A stretch of DNA of 45,472 nucleotides from Planctomycetota bacterium (lineage in GTDB: Bacteria; Planctomycetota; Planctomycetia; Pirellulales; Pirellulaceae), in contig JAJRVM010000016.1 of assembly GCA_024277285.1 (NCBI GenBank), positions 1 to 45,472 of the forward strand, written 5' to 3'. Under the pieces are notes generated by a model. The model saw only the letters and a list, made by a program, of their open reading frames with translations, had not been told where the DNA came from and did no database searches. The position numbers were made by a program, and so were the translations under genes. Below, piece after piece: positions 9,449 through 18,473 of this stretch (position 1 is its first letter; each line of letters opens with the position of its first letter).

Positions 9449-10486
9449 GTGGTTGCCAGCCCTTTGCCTGACCGTGAACACCGTCACTTGCTCCAGTTCT
9501 ACTTACTGCCAAAAATGGCCTACGGCACGCGATTGGCATGGGCCGGATCACTGATCATCGCCGGACTTGGACTCCAATTGCTAATCCCCGCTGACTCGGT
9601 CGCCACGCTGTTGGTCTGCAGCCTGCCCGTGCTGGTTGCCGGTACCCTGCTGCTGCTGACGCGCGGCTATAACCTGCGCCCTACGCACGCAATGCGCAAA
9701 GGAAAGTGGAAGAAAACGACGCGAGACCGATTTGCCAAAATGCGGCAATTGGAACAAGAGGTAAAGAACTGGGACGAATCATCTACGGATCTGACCTGCG
9801 TCAGCGGCGTCGTGGCGCTGTTCCTGCTTGCGGTCGGGGTCGGCACCATTGCCGTGATTCTCGCACAATCTCCAGCCGCACGGTTCTGGGTCCCGGTATT
9901 CCTCGCTGACGCTGTGGTGCTACTGCTGCCACATTGGCTCACGGGCACTCGCCGCGGTTGGCGTCCCGTGGCGCTGCGTCAGATCATCGACGCCTTGGAA
10001 ATCGCGTTGTCGACAATCGATCGATTTGATGCTCCCCCCTGCCAGGTCCAACCGCTATTCGAGATGACCGGCAAAGGGGAACGCAAGGTACCGATCAACG
10101 CGCGCGTCTTCGTCCGCTTCCCCGACGGTCCAAACGGCTTGCTGGGCTTGCAGTTCCAAGTGGCACTGAACAACGTACAAGGGACCAACTATCCTTACCT
10201 TTACGCGGTAATCGTCGCCGATAAAGACTTCGGATTGCTCGATCGCCACGAAACCGCAATCAACGGAGTGTTGCGCACGCCCGGCGGGAAAAAACAAGGC
10301 GGACTGACGGTCGAATCAAGTCGTGAAGACGAAGTCGAAGTGATCGTCATTCGCCAACGGACTACGAAAACGTCCGGCTATCACACGAAGCCTCCCGCCA
10401 TTCGCCACATCGCAGCAGCCGCATGGCAAGGCGTTGAGATGATCATGGCACAATCGGGCAAAAGTGCGAAACAAACCGGTGCGTGA
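9449..10486 (+). CDS. Membrane protein of the CHSA/radical SAM operon
   Basis: This 345-residue protein has two hydrophobic pairs (about residues 28-70 and 115-165, four helices in all) separated by a charged cytoplasmic segment with RKGKWKKTTRDR. A soluble C-terminal domain (~190-345) follows, rich in beta-like stretches such as INARVFVRFPDG and LLGLQFQVALN. I do not recognise the family. I assign a GTG start at 9449 because GAAGAGG lies eight bases upstream. It starts 45 bp after the radical SAM gene on the same strand, so it is probably the third gene of one operon. A role in receiving, anchoring or transporting the modified tail protein is a guess from position only. Confidence 0.8.
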   Translation: MVASPLPDREHRHLLQFYLLPKMAYGTRLAWAGSLIIAGLGLQLLIPADSVATLLVCSLPVLVAGTLLLLTRGYNLRPTHAMRKGKWKKTTRDRFAKMRQLEQEVKNWDESSTDLTCVSGVVALFLLAVGVGTIAVILAQSPAARFWVPVFLADAVVLLLPHWLTGTRRGWRPVALRQIIDALEIALSTIDRFDAPPCQVQPLFEMTGKGERKVPINARVFVRFPDGPNGLLGLQFQVALNNVQGTNYPYLYAVIVADKDFGLLDRHETAINGVLRTPGGKKQGGLTVESSREDEVEVIVIRQRTTKTSGYHTKPPAIRHIAAAAWQGVEMIMAQSGKSAKQTGA

Positions 10487-10504
10487 TCTACGACCTGTTG
10501 ACTC

Positions 10505-10730
10505 GTGCCACTGCATGATCGGACGCGTTCTTCCATTGCCGCATGTGGCCCGGGATTCCATCCCGGGCGTCGATCGAGCTCCATCTGCAGAAAGCCCACT
10601 ATCGCCAAGACACCCAAATAAGCGCATCCGGCAACGCGTCCCTTCTTAATCGACCGGCAATAGAAAGCCGCATGGAGGGATTCACCTCGTCCATGCTCGG
10701 GAAAGATTCCCGAGCCACGTCGTAGCACGT
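10505..10730. repeat. Dispersed palindromic repeat element
   Basis: This element begins GTGCCACTGCATGATCGGACG, the same block as at 18720 and 45044 and close to the block in the 1-1000 array. It contains the hairpin CCCGGGATTCCATCCCGGG and ends with CTCGGGAAAGATTCCCGAG. It fills the space between two convergent genes, where its hairpins could also act as terminators. Confidence 0.75.
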
Positions 10731-10744
10731 GCACCGCTAATGGC

Positions 10745-12232
10745 TCAGCCGGAGTGCTCAGACTTCTTCCTTGGCCAGTCGCTGATCAGATAAAGGAACA
10801 CGCCGATGGCCAGTGGCAGCAGACCAAGGATGGCGAGACCGCGGGCATACGCCAGGCTGGAGTAGAGCATGTAGCTGCACATGCAGCAGAAGATGATCGG
10901 TGTGATCGGAAACAGCGGTGCGCGAAACGGACGCGGCCGATCGCCGTCGTGTTCGCGGAGCACAAAGAAGGCGAGCCCGGTCATAAGGAAAAACCCCCAG
11001 AATACCGGCGCCGTACCTGCGACAAGCGTCTCGAAACCGCCGAAGTAATCTTCCCACGGCAGCGCGGACAAACCGATCAATCGCAGCGTACCGTCAACAC
11101 TGCCGCGTCCCATGACCGTGCCCACGGCCATCACTAAGAGGACCGCAATGGCACCTTGCACCAGCAGCGAGACGACCGGCGCACCACGGCGTTGGTCCCA
11201 GTGGCCAAGCCAGCGAAACACGCGGTGCTCGCTCCCCAACGATGCATAGACGCGCGAACCGGTCAGAATCAGGCCATTGATGGCGCCCAACGCAGAGATC
11301 ATGACCAGCAAGCTGATGGCTTTCCCGCCCCAGGGACCAACCACTCTTTCCATGACCGCGTTGGCCGGAGTGAACGTCTGCCGCGCACCTTCAAAACCCA
11401 GAACTGTCAGGTAGGCGAATATAACCAATAAGTAAATCGCCGTGATCAAGCCGACGCCCAAGAGCAGCGCCATCGGGAGGTTCCGCTTCCGTCCACGGAC
11501 TTCGGCGGCGACAAACGCCGCATCATTCCAGCCACCAAAGGCGTACAACACAAAAACCATCGCCAGTCCCAGGCTGGCGTTGGGCATCGCTTTCACCGGC
11601 GTCTCAAGCGTATCGGCCGAGGCGAAAAACAATCCGGCGATAATGATCCCGACCAGGCCCGCAACCTTCACGATGCTGAGCAGGTTTTGTACCACCTTGC
11701 CGACGATCAACCCCAAGACGTTCATCGCGGACAGCAATACGATCGAACCGATTGCCAATGTCAGCATGACCGTGGAAGCGTCGATGGCAACGCCGGTCAT
11801 CGCATTGACGCGCGTCACAATCGCCTCGAGATCCCACAATTTTCCGGCATAGTCGGCAAACGCATACGCCATCGACGCGATACTGCCAGTTAGAATCACC
11901 GACAACTGGGCCCAACCGAACAGGAAGCCAAAGAGTCGCCCGAAGGCCTTCGTCAGGTAGTGAAAGTCTCCGCCCGAGCGTGGATAGGTTGTCGTCAGCT
12001 CGGCATAGCAGAGCGCACCGATCAGTGACAAGACGCCGCCCAACAGCCAGACCCCCATCGCCGCCCACGGCCCTGACACGTTCAAGAACACCATGGTCGG
12101 AGACTTGAAGATCGCCGTCCCCACTACAATCCCCACAATGATGCTCACCGCATCCCACAATCCGAGTGTCGGAACAATCGACGTCGTGGAGTCGGCCTGC
12201 GCGAGATCATTCGGTGTCTGCTTTTCAGTCAT
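10745..12232 (-). CDS. APC-family amino acid permease
   Basis: This 495-residue protein has about twelve hydrophobic helices. The N-terminal region has GLWDAVSIIVGIVVGTAIF and later YAELTTTYPRSGGDF, the conserved helix 1 and helix 2-3 segments of the APC superfamily, most like LAT-type/serine-threonine exchangers. It probably moves an amino acid across the cytoplasmic membrane. The substrate cannot be told. The start at 12232 (MTEKQTPND) is preferred to one at 12394, which adds 54 residues without hydrophobic or conserved character. The extension also includes a 15 bp duplication (CCTGGGAACCA-CGG, ~12336-12365). It is monocistronic, with convergent repeats downstream. Confidence 0.9.
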   Translation of the reverse strand: MTEKQTPNDLAQADSTTSIVPTLGLWDAVSIIVGIVVGTAIFKSPTMVFLNVSGPWAAMGVWLLGGVLSLIGALCYAELTTTYPRSGGDFHYLTKAFGRLFGFLFGWAQLSVILTGSIASMAYAFADYAGKLWDLEAIVTRVNAMTGVAIDASTVMLTLAIGSIVLLSAMNVLGLIVGKVVQNLLSIVKVAGLVGIIIAGLFFASADTLETPVKAMPNASLGLAMVFVLYAFGGWNDAAFVAAEVRGRKRNLPMALLLGVGLITAIYLLVIFAYLTVLGFEGARQTFTPANAVMERVVGPWGGKAISLLVMISALGAINGLILTGSRVYASLGSEHRVFRWLGHWDQRRGAPVVSLLVQGAIAVLLVMAVGTVMGRGSVDGTLRLIGLSALPWEDYFGGFETLVAGTAPVFWGFFLMTGLAFFVLREHDGDRPRPFRAPLFPITPIIFCCMCSYMLYSSLAYARGLAILGLLPLAIGVFLYLISDWPRKKSEHSG

Positions 12233-12560
12233 ACTTGAAATAGCTTCTGGCTTGAATAACACCTCAATATCGAGGCGACATCGGGTAGGTGCATGGTAAT
12301 CCCCCACGTTTGCAACCGGTCCTAAGAACCGGCGGTCTGGGAACCAACGGCCTGGGAACCAGCGGCGACATAGGCACAGAGTTTCGACTATCATACCAAG
12401 GTCTTGTCGTCATTTCAGCAGGGTGGCGATTCTCCATGGAGTCCACCACCGTGCGTTGACGAGGCATTCCCATTCGAGTAAGTGTCAAGGCTTGACTGAC
12501 CCATCCAGGCAGGCGGAAACTGGGGGAAAAGGGGCCCAAAAGGGACGAAATAAAATGCCG

Positions 12561-12588
12561 TTGACCGTACCGCGAGTTAGACTAAGAT
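12561..12588 (+). promoter_or_regulatory. Candidate sigma70-type promoter
   Basis: TTGACC (12561-12566) and TAAGAT (12583-12588) are separated by 16 bases. No coding gene follows within a kilobase on this strand, but the region downstream is rich in hairpins and ends in a clear terminator. The match is by eye only. Confidence 0.35.
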
Positions 12589-12594
12589 AGTGTT

Positions 12595-13272
12595 AGATCT
12601 GATTGCTGTTCAGCAGAAACAAACGCCCGATTTGTCATTCACATAAGCAGGAGGGGCGACCATGCAAGAACCACCGGGCATGGTATTGTGAGAAACGGTT
12701 ATTGCGACTCGTTTCTCAGGAATTCGTTGGTGTTTTTCTCTTTCCCGATTGGCCTTCTTCAATTTATTGTTGAGTGGTTTTGTGCGGGGCACCAAGCTGT
12801 GCGACACACGTGTCGCCGGCGTCGCCAAAGGCATCTGTGGCTCGTTCCAGCGATTAAACGACGGCTGCATGCGGTTCTCGGAATTCCCTCCGGAACGCGC
12901 ACCCGCAACGCCCTTTGGGGCGTAGCTGAATGGGACCAAAGACAACTCGCCTGTGCGACAGTGCCGGAACAAACACATAATGAGTTTATGATTCAAAGGT
13001 ATTACCAAACACATAGAACGTCGTGGCACCGGTTTGGTGGTGAAATCGCCAGCCAACAATCGGCATCGACCCCAGTGGTAGGTCCACGCTAGGAATAGGG
13101 CGCCAGTAGACCGAGCTGATCTGATTTCGCGAAAGCTTGGCATGAGCGCTATGCCCTGTGGGGCAACGGTTGGACGACGCCTCGGACGAGATGCACATTC
13201 GCCGGTGCCAGTCTATCCAATCCATTCCCTCAACCCCTCGTCCACATAAGCGTGGTTTCGAGGGGTTTTTTT
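12595..13272 (+). ncRNA. Candidate structured noncoding transcript of about 680 nt
   Basis: No convincing protein gene lies here, yet the plus strand has a promoter-like sequence, several hairpins and an intrinsic terminator. Hairpins include GAGAAACG/CGTTTCTC (12690-12717), GCGACAC-ac-GTGTCGC (12801-12816), ACGCCC/GGGCGT (12908-12923) and CCGAGCT/AGCTTGG (around 13112-13138). A 9 bp pair, TGGCACCGG (13024-13032) with CCGGTGCCA (13202-13210), would close a 187 nt domain just before the terminator. That is about the size of 6S RNA, but I see no signature motifs of 6S RNA, tmRNA or RNase P. A 9-codon reading frame with a perfect AGGAGG site starts at 12662 and its stop codon touches the first hairpin. 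Confidence 0.3.
13232..13272 (+). terminator. Rho-independent terminator
   Basis: AACCCCTCG (13232-13240) pairs with CGAGGGGTT (13259-13267). An inner CCAC/GTGG pair lies in the loop, and a run of seven T residues ends at 13272. No coding gene stops just upstream, which supports a noncoding transcript. Confidence 0.75.
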
Positions 13273-13297
13273 GTTGCATCGCACAAAGTTCTACGCA

Positions 13298-13446
13298 GTG
13301 TGGGACGACGCTCCGCGTCGTTCGCGCCACCAAGAAACGTCGTTGCTTTGCCCACATCTTCTCTACTCACGCCAAGCGGCAATAAACAGCAATAGACAAC
13401 AACAAACGGCACGGAAACAAACGGCACGGAGTGCCGTTCCACACAC
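13298..13446. repeat. Degenerate copy of the GGAACGCCGCTCCGCG / GGCACGGAGTGCC repeat
   Basis: The sequence begins GTGTGGGACGACGCTCCGCG and ends GGCACGGAGTGCCGTTCC. These are the same outer blocks as the better copies at 18960-19070 and 21640-21770. A short duplication (AACGGCACGGAAAC / AACGGCACGG) lies near its right end. The rest of the spacer up to 13757 shows nothing else except the helicase ribosome-binding site. Confidence 0.5.
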
Positions 13447-13757
13447 TGCGCAACCCGATCCACGTCACCCATCTCGAAACCGCGGGTCAACTATCCCCCA
13501 CCCCGATTGCCCGTACAAAGAAACGGTTCACCACGGCTCAGCCGCGAAAGCCGCAGCGAGGCGGACGCCAGCACGCGGAAATCGGTGCCATTCACGGCAC
13601 GACTCGATTGCACAAAATACGTGTCATCGATAAACTAAGAGGTTCCCATAAACGCACGCGTCGACACGCTCGTGTGGCGGTAGATACGCCCCGCCCCCTC
13701 ACGACCGAGGCGACGGCTCATACACTACAGCCCGTTTTGATGGCATGGAGGTCTGAC

Positions 13758-16700
13758 ATGTCTTTGTCCAACCGATGCAGTTCTGAATTCGGCTCCCGCA
13801 TTCAAGCACGCGGCCGAGACTACGCGTTGCAGAACGCGGTAACGATCGTCGACTTGGAAGCTCACGGCATCGAAGCCGACGTACATGGCTCGAATACCAC
13901 ATATGAAGTGAGTATTGACTGGAGCGACGAGGCAAACGGTCTGTTGCATGCCGATTGCAATTGCCCACACTTCGCAGATGGTAACCTCTGCAAGCATGTC
14001 TGGGCCACGTTGCTGACCATCGACCAGCAGCATATCTTTTCTACCGTGGGCGGACCGGAGCTATCGGTCAAGGCCATGGACTTGGGCGACGATAACTGGA
14101 TCGACGATGAGGATAAGGAGGAGGATTCTGACGATTTCGATTACCGTGATCAGGCGGAGTCGGCCGGGCTGTTGGATAGGGCGATGCGGATGTTGCATCT
14201 GGAATCGAATGGGCACGCGACGGGCTCGCAATCCGAGCAACGTCCAACGACCAACCAACCTGACTGGCTCGCGCCGCTGCGTGAATTGCACCGCAACTCG
14301 TTCCGTCCAGACGGACCGCAACCGTTGCGGGAACTCAAGCGGAACGTGTCGCGTGCCTGGTACGTCATTGACGTAAGCGCGACGACGACCGATGCGAAGC
14401 TGACGATCGACCTATTTTGTGAGGACCAGAAGAAGAATGGTGAGTTCGGCAAGGCAAAGCGTTTGCGACTGAAGGCCGACAGTGTCGATTCATTTGCCGA
14501 AGCTGCTGACCGTGAACTATTGTCGCTATTGTTGGCCTGCAGTCGAGACAACGACGACGACGACCCATACAGCTCCCCGTACCGCTACGCCTACCGTCGT
14601 TCCACTATTACGTCGCTGCGCATCCCCGCTTCGATGCAAGCAATCCTATTGCCACGCCTGGCAGCCACGGGGCGCTTCCTCTGGATGCTCGACACCACAC
14701 AACCACTTGAAAAAAGCCAGCAAATTGTCTGGGGTGAGACAGAACCCTTGCAATTCGGTATCAAGATTGACACGGACGACGCGGCGCGGCAATGGTTGCT
14801 CAGCGGCGAGTTCCTCGGCGACGGCATCGCGATCCCCACCAGCGACGTTGTCTGCGTCACTGCGGACGGACTCCTGCTCACGCAATCGCACCTGCATCAA
14901 TACCAGCAAACTGCTCCCGCGTCCTGGATTCAGTGGGCGATGCGACACGGCACGGTTAAGGTCCCCTACGAACACCGCGATGCATTCCTGAAGATGCTTT
15001 GGTCTGCACCAGGCCTGCCAATGGCCGTTTGGCCTGATGATCTGGTCCTCGAACGAATCACTCAGCCGCCCTTGCCCCATCTGCGCGTGCGCGAGGAGAA
15101 GAACGCCTTCGCACGTGGCATGCTACGTGCCGAAGTAGCTTTCACGTATGGTGATGTCGAAGTCGCGCCCAACGATACGGTCTCCGGGATTCCCGCAAAC
15201 GCAGTTCCCGATGGCCCCATCACGCGCGTGTACGTCCGCGATTTGGAGCGTGAGCGTGCCTTGCTCCGGAGCCTCAGGGACTTCCCGACGATGCACGTCA
15301 ATCAGTACGGGATCTCCCAAGGAACGCTCAGCTTCAAACAACGGGTGCTCCCCGACCTGGTCAACCGGTTGTTGGCCGAAGGCTGGCAGATTGAAGCCGA
15401 GGGCAAGCAATTTCGGTCGCCGGGCGAGTTCCATATCAACGTCGAATCGGGCATCGATTGGTTCGACCTTGACGCGGCTATCGACTTCGATGGCATGTCG
15501 GTCCAACTGCCCGACCTGCTCAGCGCCGTGCGGCGTGGCGACAAATATGTGCAGTTGGACGACGGATCGTGCGGTATCCTTCCGGAACAATGGCTCGAGC
15601 GATACACCGAACTGGCCGAATTGGGCGAAACGACGGACGGAAAAGTCCGCTTCAAACGCTCGCAAGCGCTCTTGCTCGACACGCTGCTGGCCGAACAAAA
15701 GAACTTGCGGGTGGACGCTTCGTTCGCACGGTTCCGCCAACGTTTGCGTTCGTTTGAAGGCATCGCTCCCAAGAACGCGCCACGCACTTTTCAAGGCACG
15801 TTGCGCGACTACCAACGTGAGGGATTGGGTTGGTTCAAGTTCCTCAGCGATTTGGAAATCGGTGGCTGCCTGGCCGACGATATGGGCCTCGGAAAAACCG
15901 TCCAAGTGCTCGCTTTGCTCGAAGCCAGGCGGCTCCAACGACTCAAGAAGGACGAAACGCGTTTGCCGTCATTGGCCGTCGTACCCAAGAGCCTGATATT
16001 CAACTGGATTGACGAGGCCAAACGCTTTACACCACGACTGCGCGTGGTGAACTATACTGGGATCGAGCGCAAGCACGTAACCGACCAACTGGACGACGCC
16101 CACTTGGTCTTAACCACTTACGGAACGCTACGCCGCGATATCGTCGAACTGAAAGACCGCCGCTTTGACATGGTCATATTGGACGAGGCGCAAGCGATCA
16201 AGAACGCCAAAAGCCAAGCCGCGAAGGCCTGCTTGTTGCTCCAGGCGAACCGGCGTCTGGCCCTGACCGGTACTCCCATCGAAAACCACTTGGGCGAACT
16301 CTGGTCGTTGTTCGAGTTTCTGAATCCCGGCATGCTTGGGCATTCACGCGCGTTTGCCGCCGTCTGCAAGAATGCCAGCAACGATGATGGCCAGTCGCTT
16401 CGCAACTTGTCACGGGCCATTGCCCCGTTTATTCTGCGTCGCACCAAGGAACAGGTCTTGACCGAATTACCCAAAAAGACCGAACAGACGCTCTTTTGTG
16501 ACCTGCCTCCCAAGCAACGCAAGCAATACAATGACTTGCGCGACTTCTATCGTGCTAAGCTCTCCAAGGTAATCGACGAAAAGGGGCTGCGGCAATCCAA
16601 AATCCATGTGCTCGAAGCACTGCTGCGACTCCGGCAGGCTGCATGTCACGTGGGACTGGTCGACAAGCGCAAGATCAAGGAATCGAGCGCCAAACTCGAT

Positions 16701-17192
16701 ACGCTCTTTGAACAACTCGAAGAGATCACCGGTGAAGGACACCGCGCACTCGTCTTTTCACAATTCACCAGCCTCTTAGCCATCGTGCGGCACCGCATGG
16801 ACAAAATGTCGATGCGTTACGAGTACCTTGATGGTCAGACCCGTAACCGTAAGGAAGTGGTGGATCGGTTTCAGCAGAACGGCGGTTGCGAGGTGTTCTT
16901 AATCAGCCTGAAAGCCGGTGGCCAAGGCCTGAACCTGACCGAGGCCGATTACGTCTTCATCCTCGACCCCTGGTGGAACCCCGCGGTCGAGATGCAAGCG
17001 ATCGACCGGGTGCATCGCATCGGACAATCCAAGCCTGTATTCGCCTATCGGATCATCGCGCGCGACACGGTGGAGGAAAAAGTGCTGGAACTGCAAAACA
17101 GTAAACGGGAACTGGCCAACGCGATTATCACGGCCAATGACAGCTTGATCCGCAAGCTGACCGCCGAGGACTTGAAACAGATCCTCTCATAG
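13758..17192 (+). CDS. SNF2-family helicase with N-terminal SWIM zinc finger
   Basis: This 1144-residue protein starts with a SWIM domain (Cys67-x-Cys69 ... Cys78-x-His80), followed by a very acidic linker (DDEDKEEDSDDFD). A long middle region (~170-670) matches the usual SWIM-SNF2 arrangement. The C-terminal ATPase has motif I DDMGLGKT (Lys713), motif II DEAQ (809-812), LTGTPIEN, and the helicase C-lobe VFSQFTS, DGQTRNR and DRVHRIGQ. Family members are DNA-dependent ATPases that remodel protein-DNA complexes or RNA polymerase. The bacterial SWIM type is poorly understood. The ATG at 13758 has GGAGG seven bases upstream, so it is preferred to upstream in-frame starts at 13740 and 13431. All key motifs are intact. 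It stands alone and ends 5 bp from the convergent fragment at 17198. Confidence 0.95.
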   Translation: MSLSNRCSSEFGSRIQARGRDYALQNAVTIVDLEAHGIEADVHGSNTTYEVSIDWSDEANGLLHADCNCPHFADGNLCKHVWATLLTIDQQHIFSTVGGPELSVKAMDLGDDNWIDDEDKEEDSDDFDYRDQAESAGLLDRAMRMLHLESNGHATGSQSEQRPTTNQPDWLAPLRELHRNSFRPDGPQPLRELKRNVSRAWYVIDVSATTTDAKLTIDLFCEDQKKNGEFGKAKRLRLKADSVDSFAEAADRELLSLLLACSRDNDDDDPYSSPYRYAYRRSTITSLRIPASMQAILLPRLAATGRFLWMLDTTQPLEKSQQIVWGETEPLQFGIKIDTDDAARQWLLSGEFLGDGIAIPTSDVVCVTADGLLLTQSHLHQYQQTAPASWIQWAMRHGTVKVPYEHRDAFLKMLWSAPGLPMAVWPDDLVLERITQPPLPHLRVREEKNAFARGMLRAEVAFTYGDVEVAPNDTVSGIPANAVPDGPITRVYVRDLERERALLRSLRDFPTMHVNQYGISQGTLSFKQRVLPDLVNRLLAEGWQIEAEGKQFRSPGEFHINVESGIDWFDLDAAIDFDGMSVQLPDLLSAVRRGDKYVQLDDGSCGILPEQWLERYTELAELGETTDGKVRFKRSQALLLDTLLAEQKNLRVDASFARFRQRLRSFEGIAPKNAPRTFQGTLRDYQREGLGWFKFLSDLEIGGCLADDMGLGKTVQVLALLEARRLQRLKKDETRLPSLAVVPKSLIFNWIDEAKRFTPRLRVVNYTGIERKHVTDQLDDAHLVLTTYGTLRRDIVELKDRRFDMVILDEAQAIKNAKSQAAKACLLLQANRRLALTGTPIENHLGELWSLFEFLNPGMLGHSRAFAAVCKNASNDDGQSLRNLSRAIAPFILRRTKEQVLTELPKKTEQTLFCDLPPKQRKQYNDLRDFYRAKLSKVIDEKGLRQSKIHVLEALLRLRQAACHVGLVDKRKIKESSAKLDTLFEQLEEITGEGHRALVFSQFTSLLAIVRHRMDKMSMRYEYLDGQTRNRKEVVDRFQQNGGCEVFLISLKAGGQGLNLTEADYVFILDPWWNPAVEMQAIDRVHRIGQSKPVFAYRIIARDTVEEKVLELQNSKRELANAIITANDSLIRKLTAEDLKQILS

Positions 17193-17197
17193 CACGA

Positions 17198-17359
17198 TCA
17201 ATGCCGAAAGTGCTTGCCGACGGCGCGCAACGTCGCGGCGTCGCCCGGATGTATCGACCCACCCGGCAAGGGCCCCGTATTGAGCAATAAATTGCAATTC
17301 TGCTGTGCCGCCACAGCCAACTTGCGCAGCACAACTTCGCGCGTGTCAGCTTCCGTCAT
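17198..17359 (-). pseudogene. C-terminal fragment resembling an alpha-L-fucosidase-like (GH29) protein
   Basis: The 53-residue frame has VAAQQNCNLLLNTGPLP, then GGSIHPGDAATLRAVGK. This closely resembles the closing strand-helix region of GH29 fucosidase-like proteins, where the pattern is NGNLLLN-GP-xDG-I followed by LREIGK. Nothing upstream continues the domain: the frame runs straight into the 3' end of the zinc-ribbon membrane protein, overlapping it by 14 bp. I read it as a remnant left by a deletion. It is too short to be an enzyme, and it lacks the catalytic domain. Confidence 0.5.
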
Positions 17360-18473
17360 CCGACGTTGAATCGGGTTGCTCGGCACCCACGTCGGCACCC
17401 ACGTCATCGGCCACGGGCTCGTCTGCAAACGCAATCCCCTCATCGTCGACAGCCATGCTCGGCAAACGCTCCGTCATGACCGCTGGGTGACGCGTCGCAA
17501 CCGGCGGAAAAGCGTCATCCCAACTCCACATCCCCTCGAGTACCAGGATACCGACCAATATCGGCCAAACCAAATAGCAGGCCCCGACGAAGGCGGTGCC
17601 GAGCATCTCGCCAGTCCGAGAGGTCGCGAACAGCATTCCAAGTCCGCCCGCCGAACTGAGTCCAACCGAGCAACCGACAATCCACCCTTTGGCGCGGGAC
17701 GCCCCACCGGGACGGCAAGCGAGGGCCAGGGCAATAACTCCGATATTGAGGAGGATCGTGAGTACGATTCCCGCGGCGACGCCGCTCCCGACGCCACCGG
17801 CAATCTCAAAGGCAGCGAATGCGGCAATCGACGCCACGACGATTCCGATCAGCAACATACGTCGCCCCTCTTGCCGCCATGCCACCAATACGACCGCCCC
17901 GACTTCGCTCGCGACAATCATCAGAATCGCCGCAATGATGAACCCAAGACTCTCACCCGCAGACCTCCCGAAGAACGCGATCGTCACAAACGCCAGCACC
18001 ACCCAAACGACCGCAAACGCCAGACAAGCAACGATGATTCCCACGACACTCATGCCAAACAACCGCATCACATCACGTGGCGAGGTGGGGTACTTGAACC
18101 GCTTTCGATGGCGCACCAGCAGGATCGTTCGCAGTGTGGCGAAGGCCAGGAGACAAGACAACAAGATGCCAAGAAATGGCGAGAAACGCCCCAATGCCAA
18201 GCAGACCGCAATCAGCGTGGTCAGCAGCATCACACTCGATATTCGAAACGTCGACGTGTGTATCGCCGCCCGTGCAAGCATCTCCTGGGTGCCGCAATGC
18301 GGACACACTGCGTCACCACGAGGTCGCTCTCGGGCACAGTTCGGACAAATCACCGTCTGGTCGTCGACGAACAATATTTCGGTCGAGCGCAGCGGCATCC
18401 AGCCGCACTGCGAACAGGGTGTATCGCCGCCGGCTCGATCCGCTCGGCAGTTGGGGCAATGATCGGCACTCAT
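17346..18473 (-). CDS. Zinc-ribbon multi-pass membrane protein
   Basis: This 375-residue protein begins with two short zinc ribbons. The first is CPNC...CSQC (residues ~6-23) and the second is CPNC...CPHC (~44-61). After these come about eight hydrophobic helices and an acidic tail rich in D, E and V (DEPVADDVGADVGAEQ). Small zinc ribbons in front of membrane domains are common in bacterial proteins of unknown function. I do not recognise a transport or enzyme motif. The start at 18473 (MSADHCPNC) places the first CxxC close to the N-terminus. A start 17 codons further up is possible. The C-terminus may have been altered by the event that left the adjoining fucosidase-like fragment. Confidence 0.75.
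   Translation of the reverse strand: MSADHCPNCRADRAGGDTPCSQCGWMPLRSTEILFVDDQTVICPNCARERPRGDAVCPHCGTQEMLARAAIHTSTFRISSVMLLTTLIAVCLALGRFSPFLGILLSCLLAFATLRTILLVRHRKRFKYPTSPRDVMRLFGMSVVGIIVACLAFAVVWVVLAFVTIAFFGRSAGESLGFIIAAILMIVASEVGAVVLVAWRQEGRRMLLIGIVVASIAAFAAFEIAGGVGSGVAAGIVLTILLNIGVIALALACRPGGASRAKGWIVGCSVGLSSAGGLGMLFATSRTGEMLGTAFVGACYLVWPILVGILVLEGMWSWDDAFPPVATRHPAVMTERLPSMAVDDEGIAFADEPVADDVGADVGAEQPDSTSDDGS

Noticed and set aside
12918..12990. GGGGCGTAGCTGAATGGGACC looks like the start of a tRNA
   Set aside because: No matching acceptor 3' strand, anticodon arm or T arm follows within tRNA length.
12610..13143. Minus-strand frame of 177 codons in the candidate RNA region
   Set aside because: It has no ribosome-binding site or domain, and the plus strand has coherent hairpins and a terminator.
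15123..15938. Minus-strand frame inside the helicase gene
   Set aside because: It is a shadow of the SNF2 coding frame with no motif of its own.
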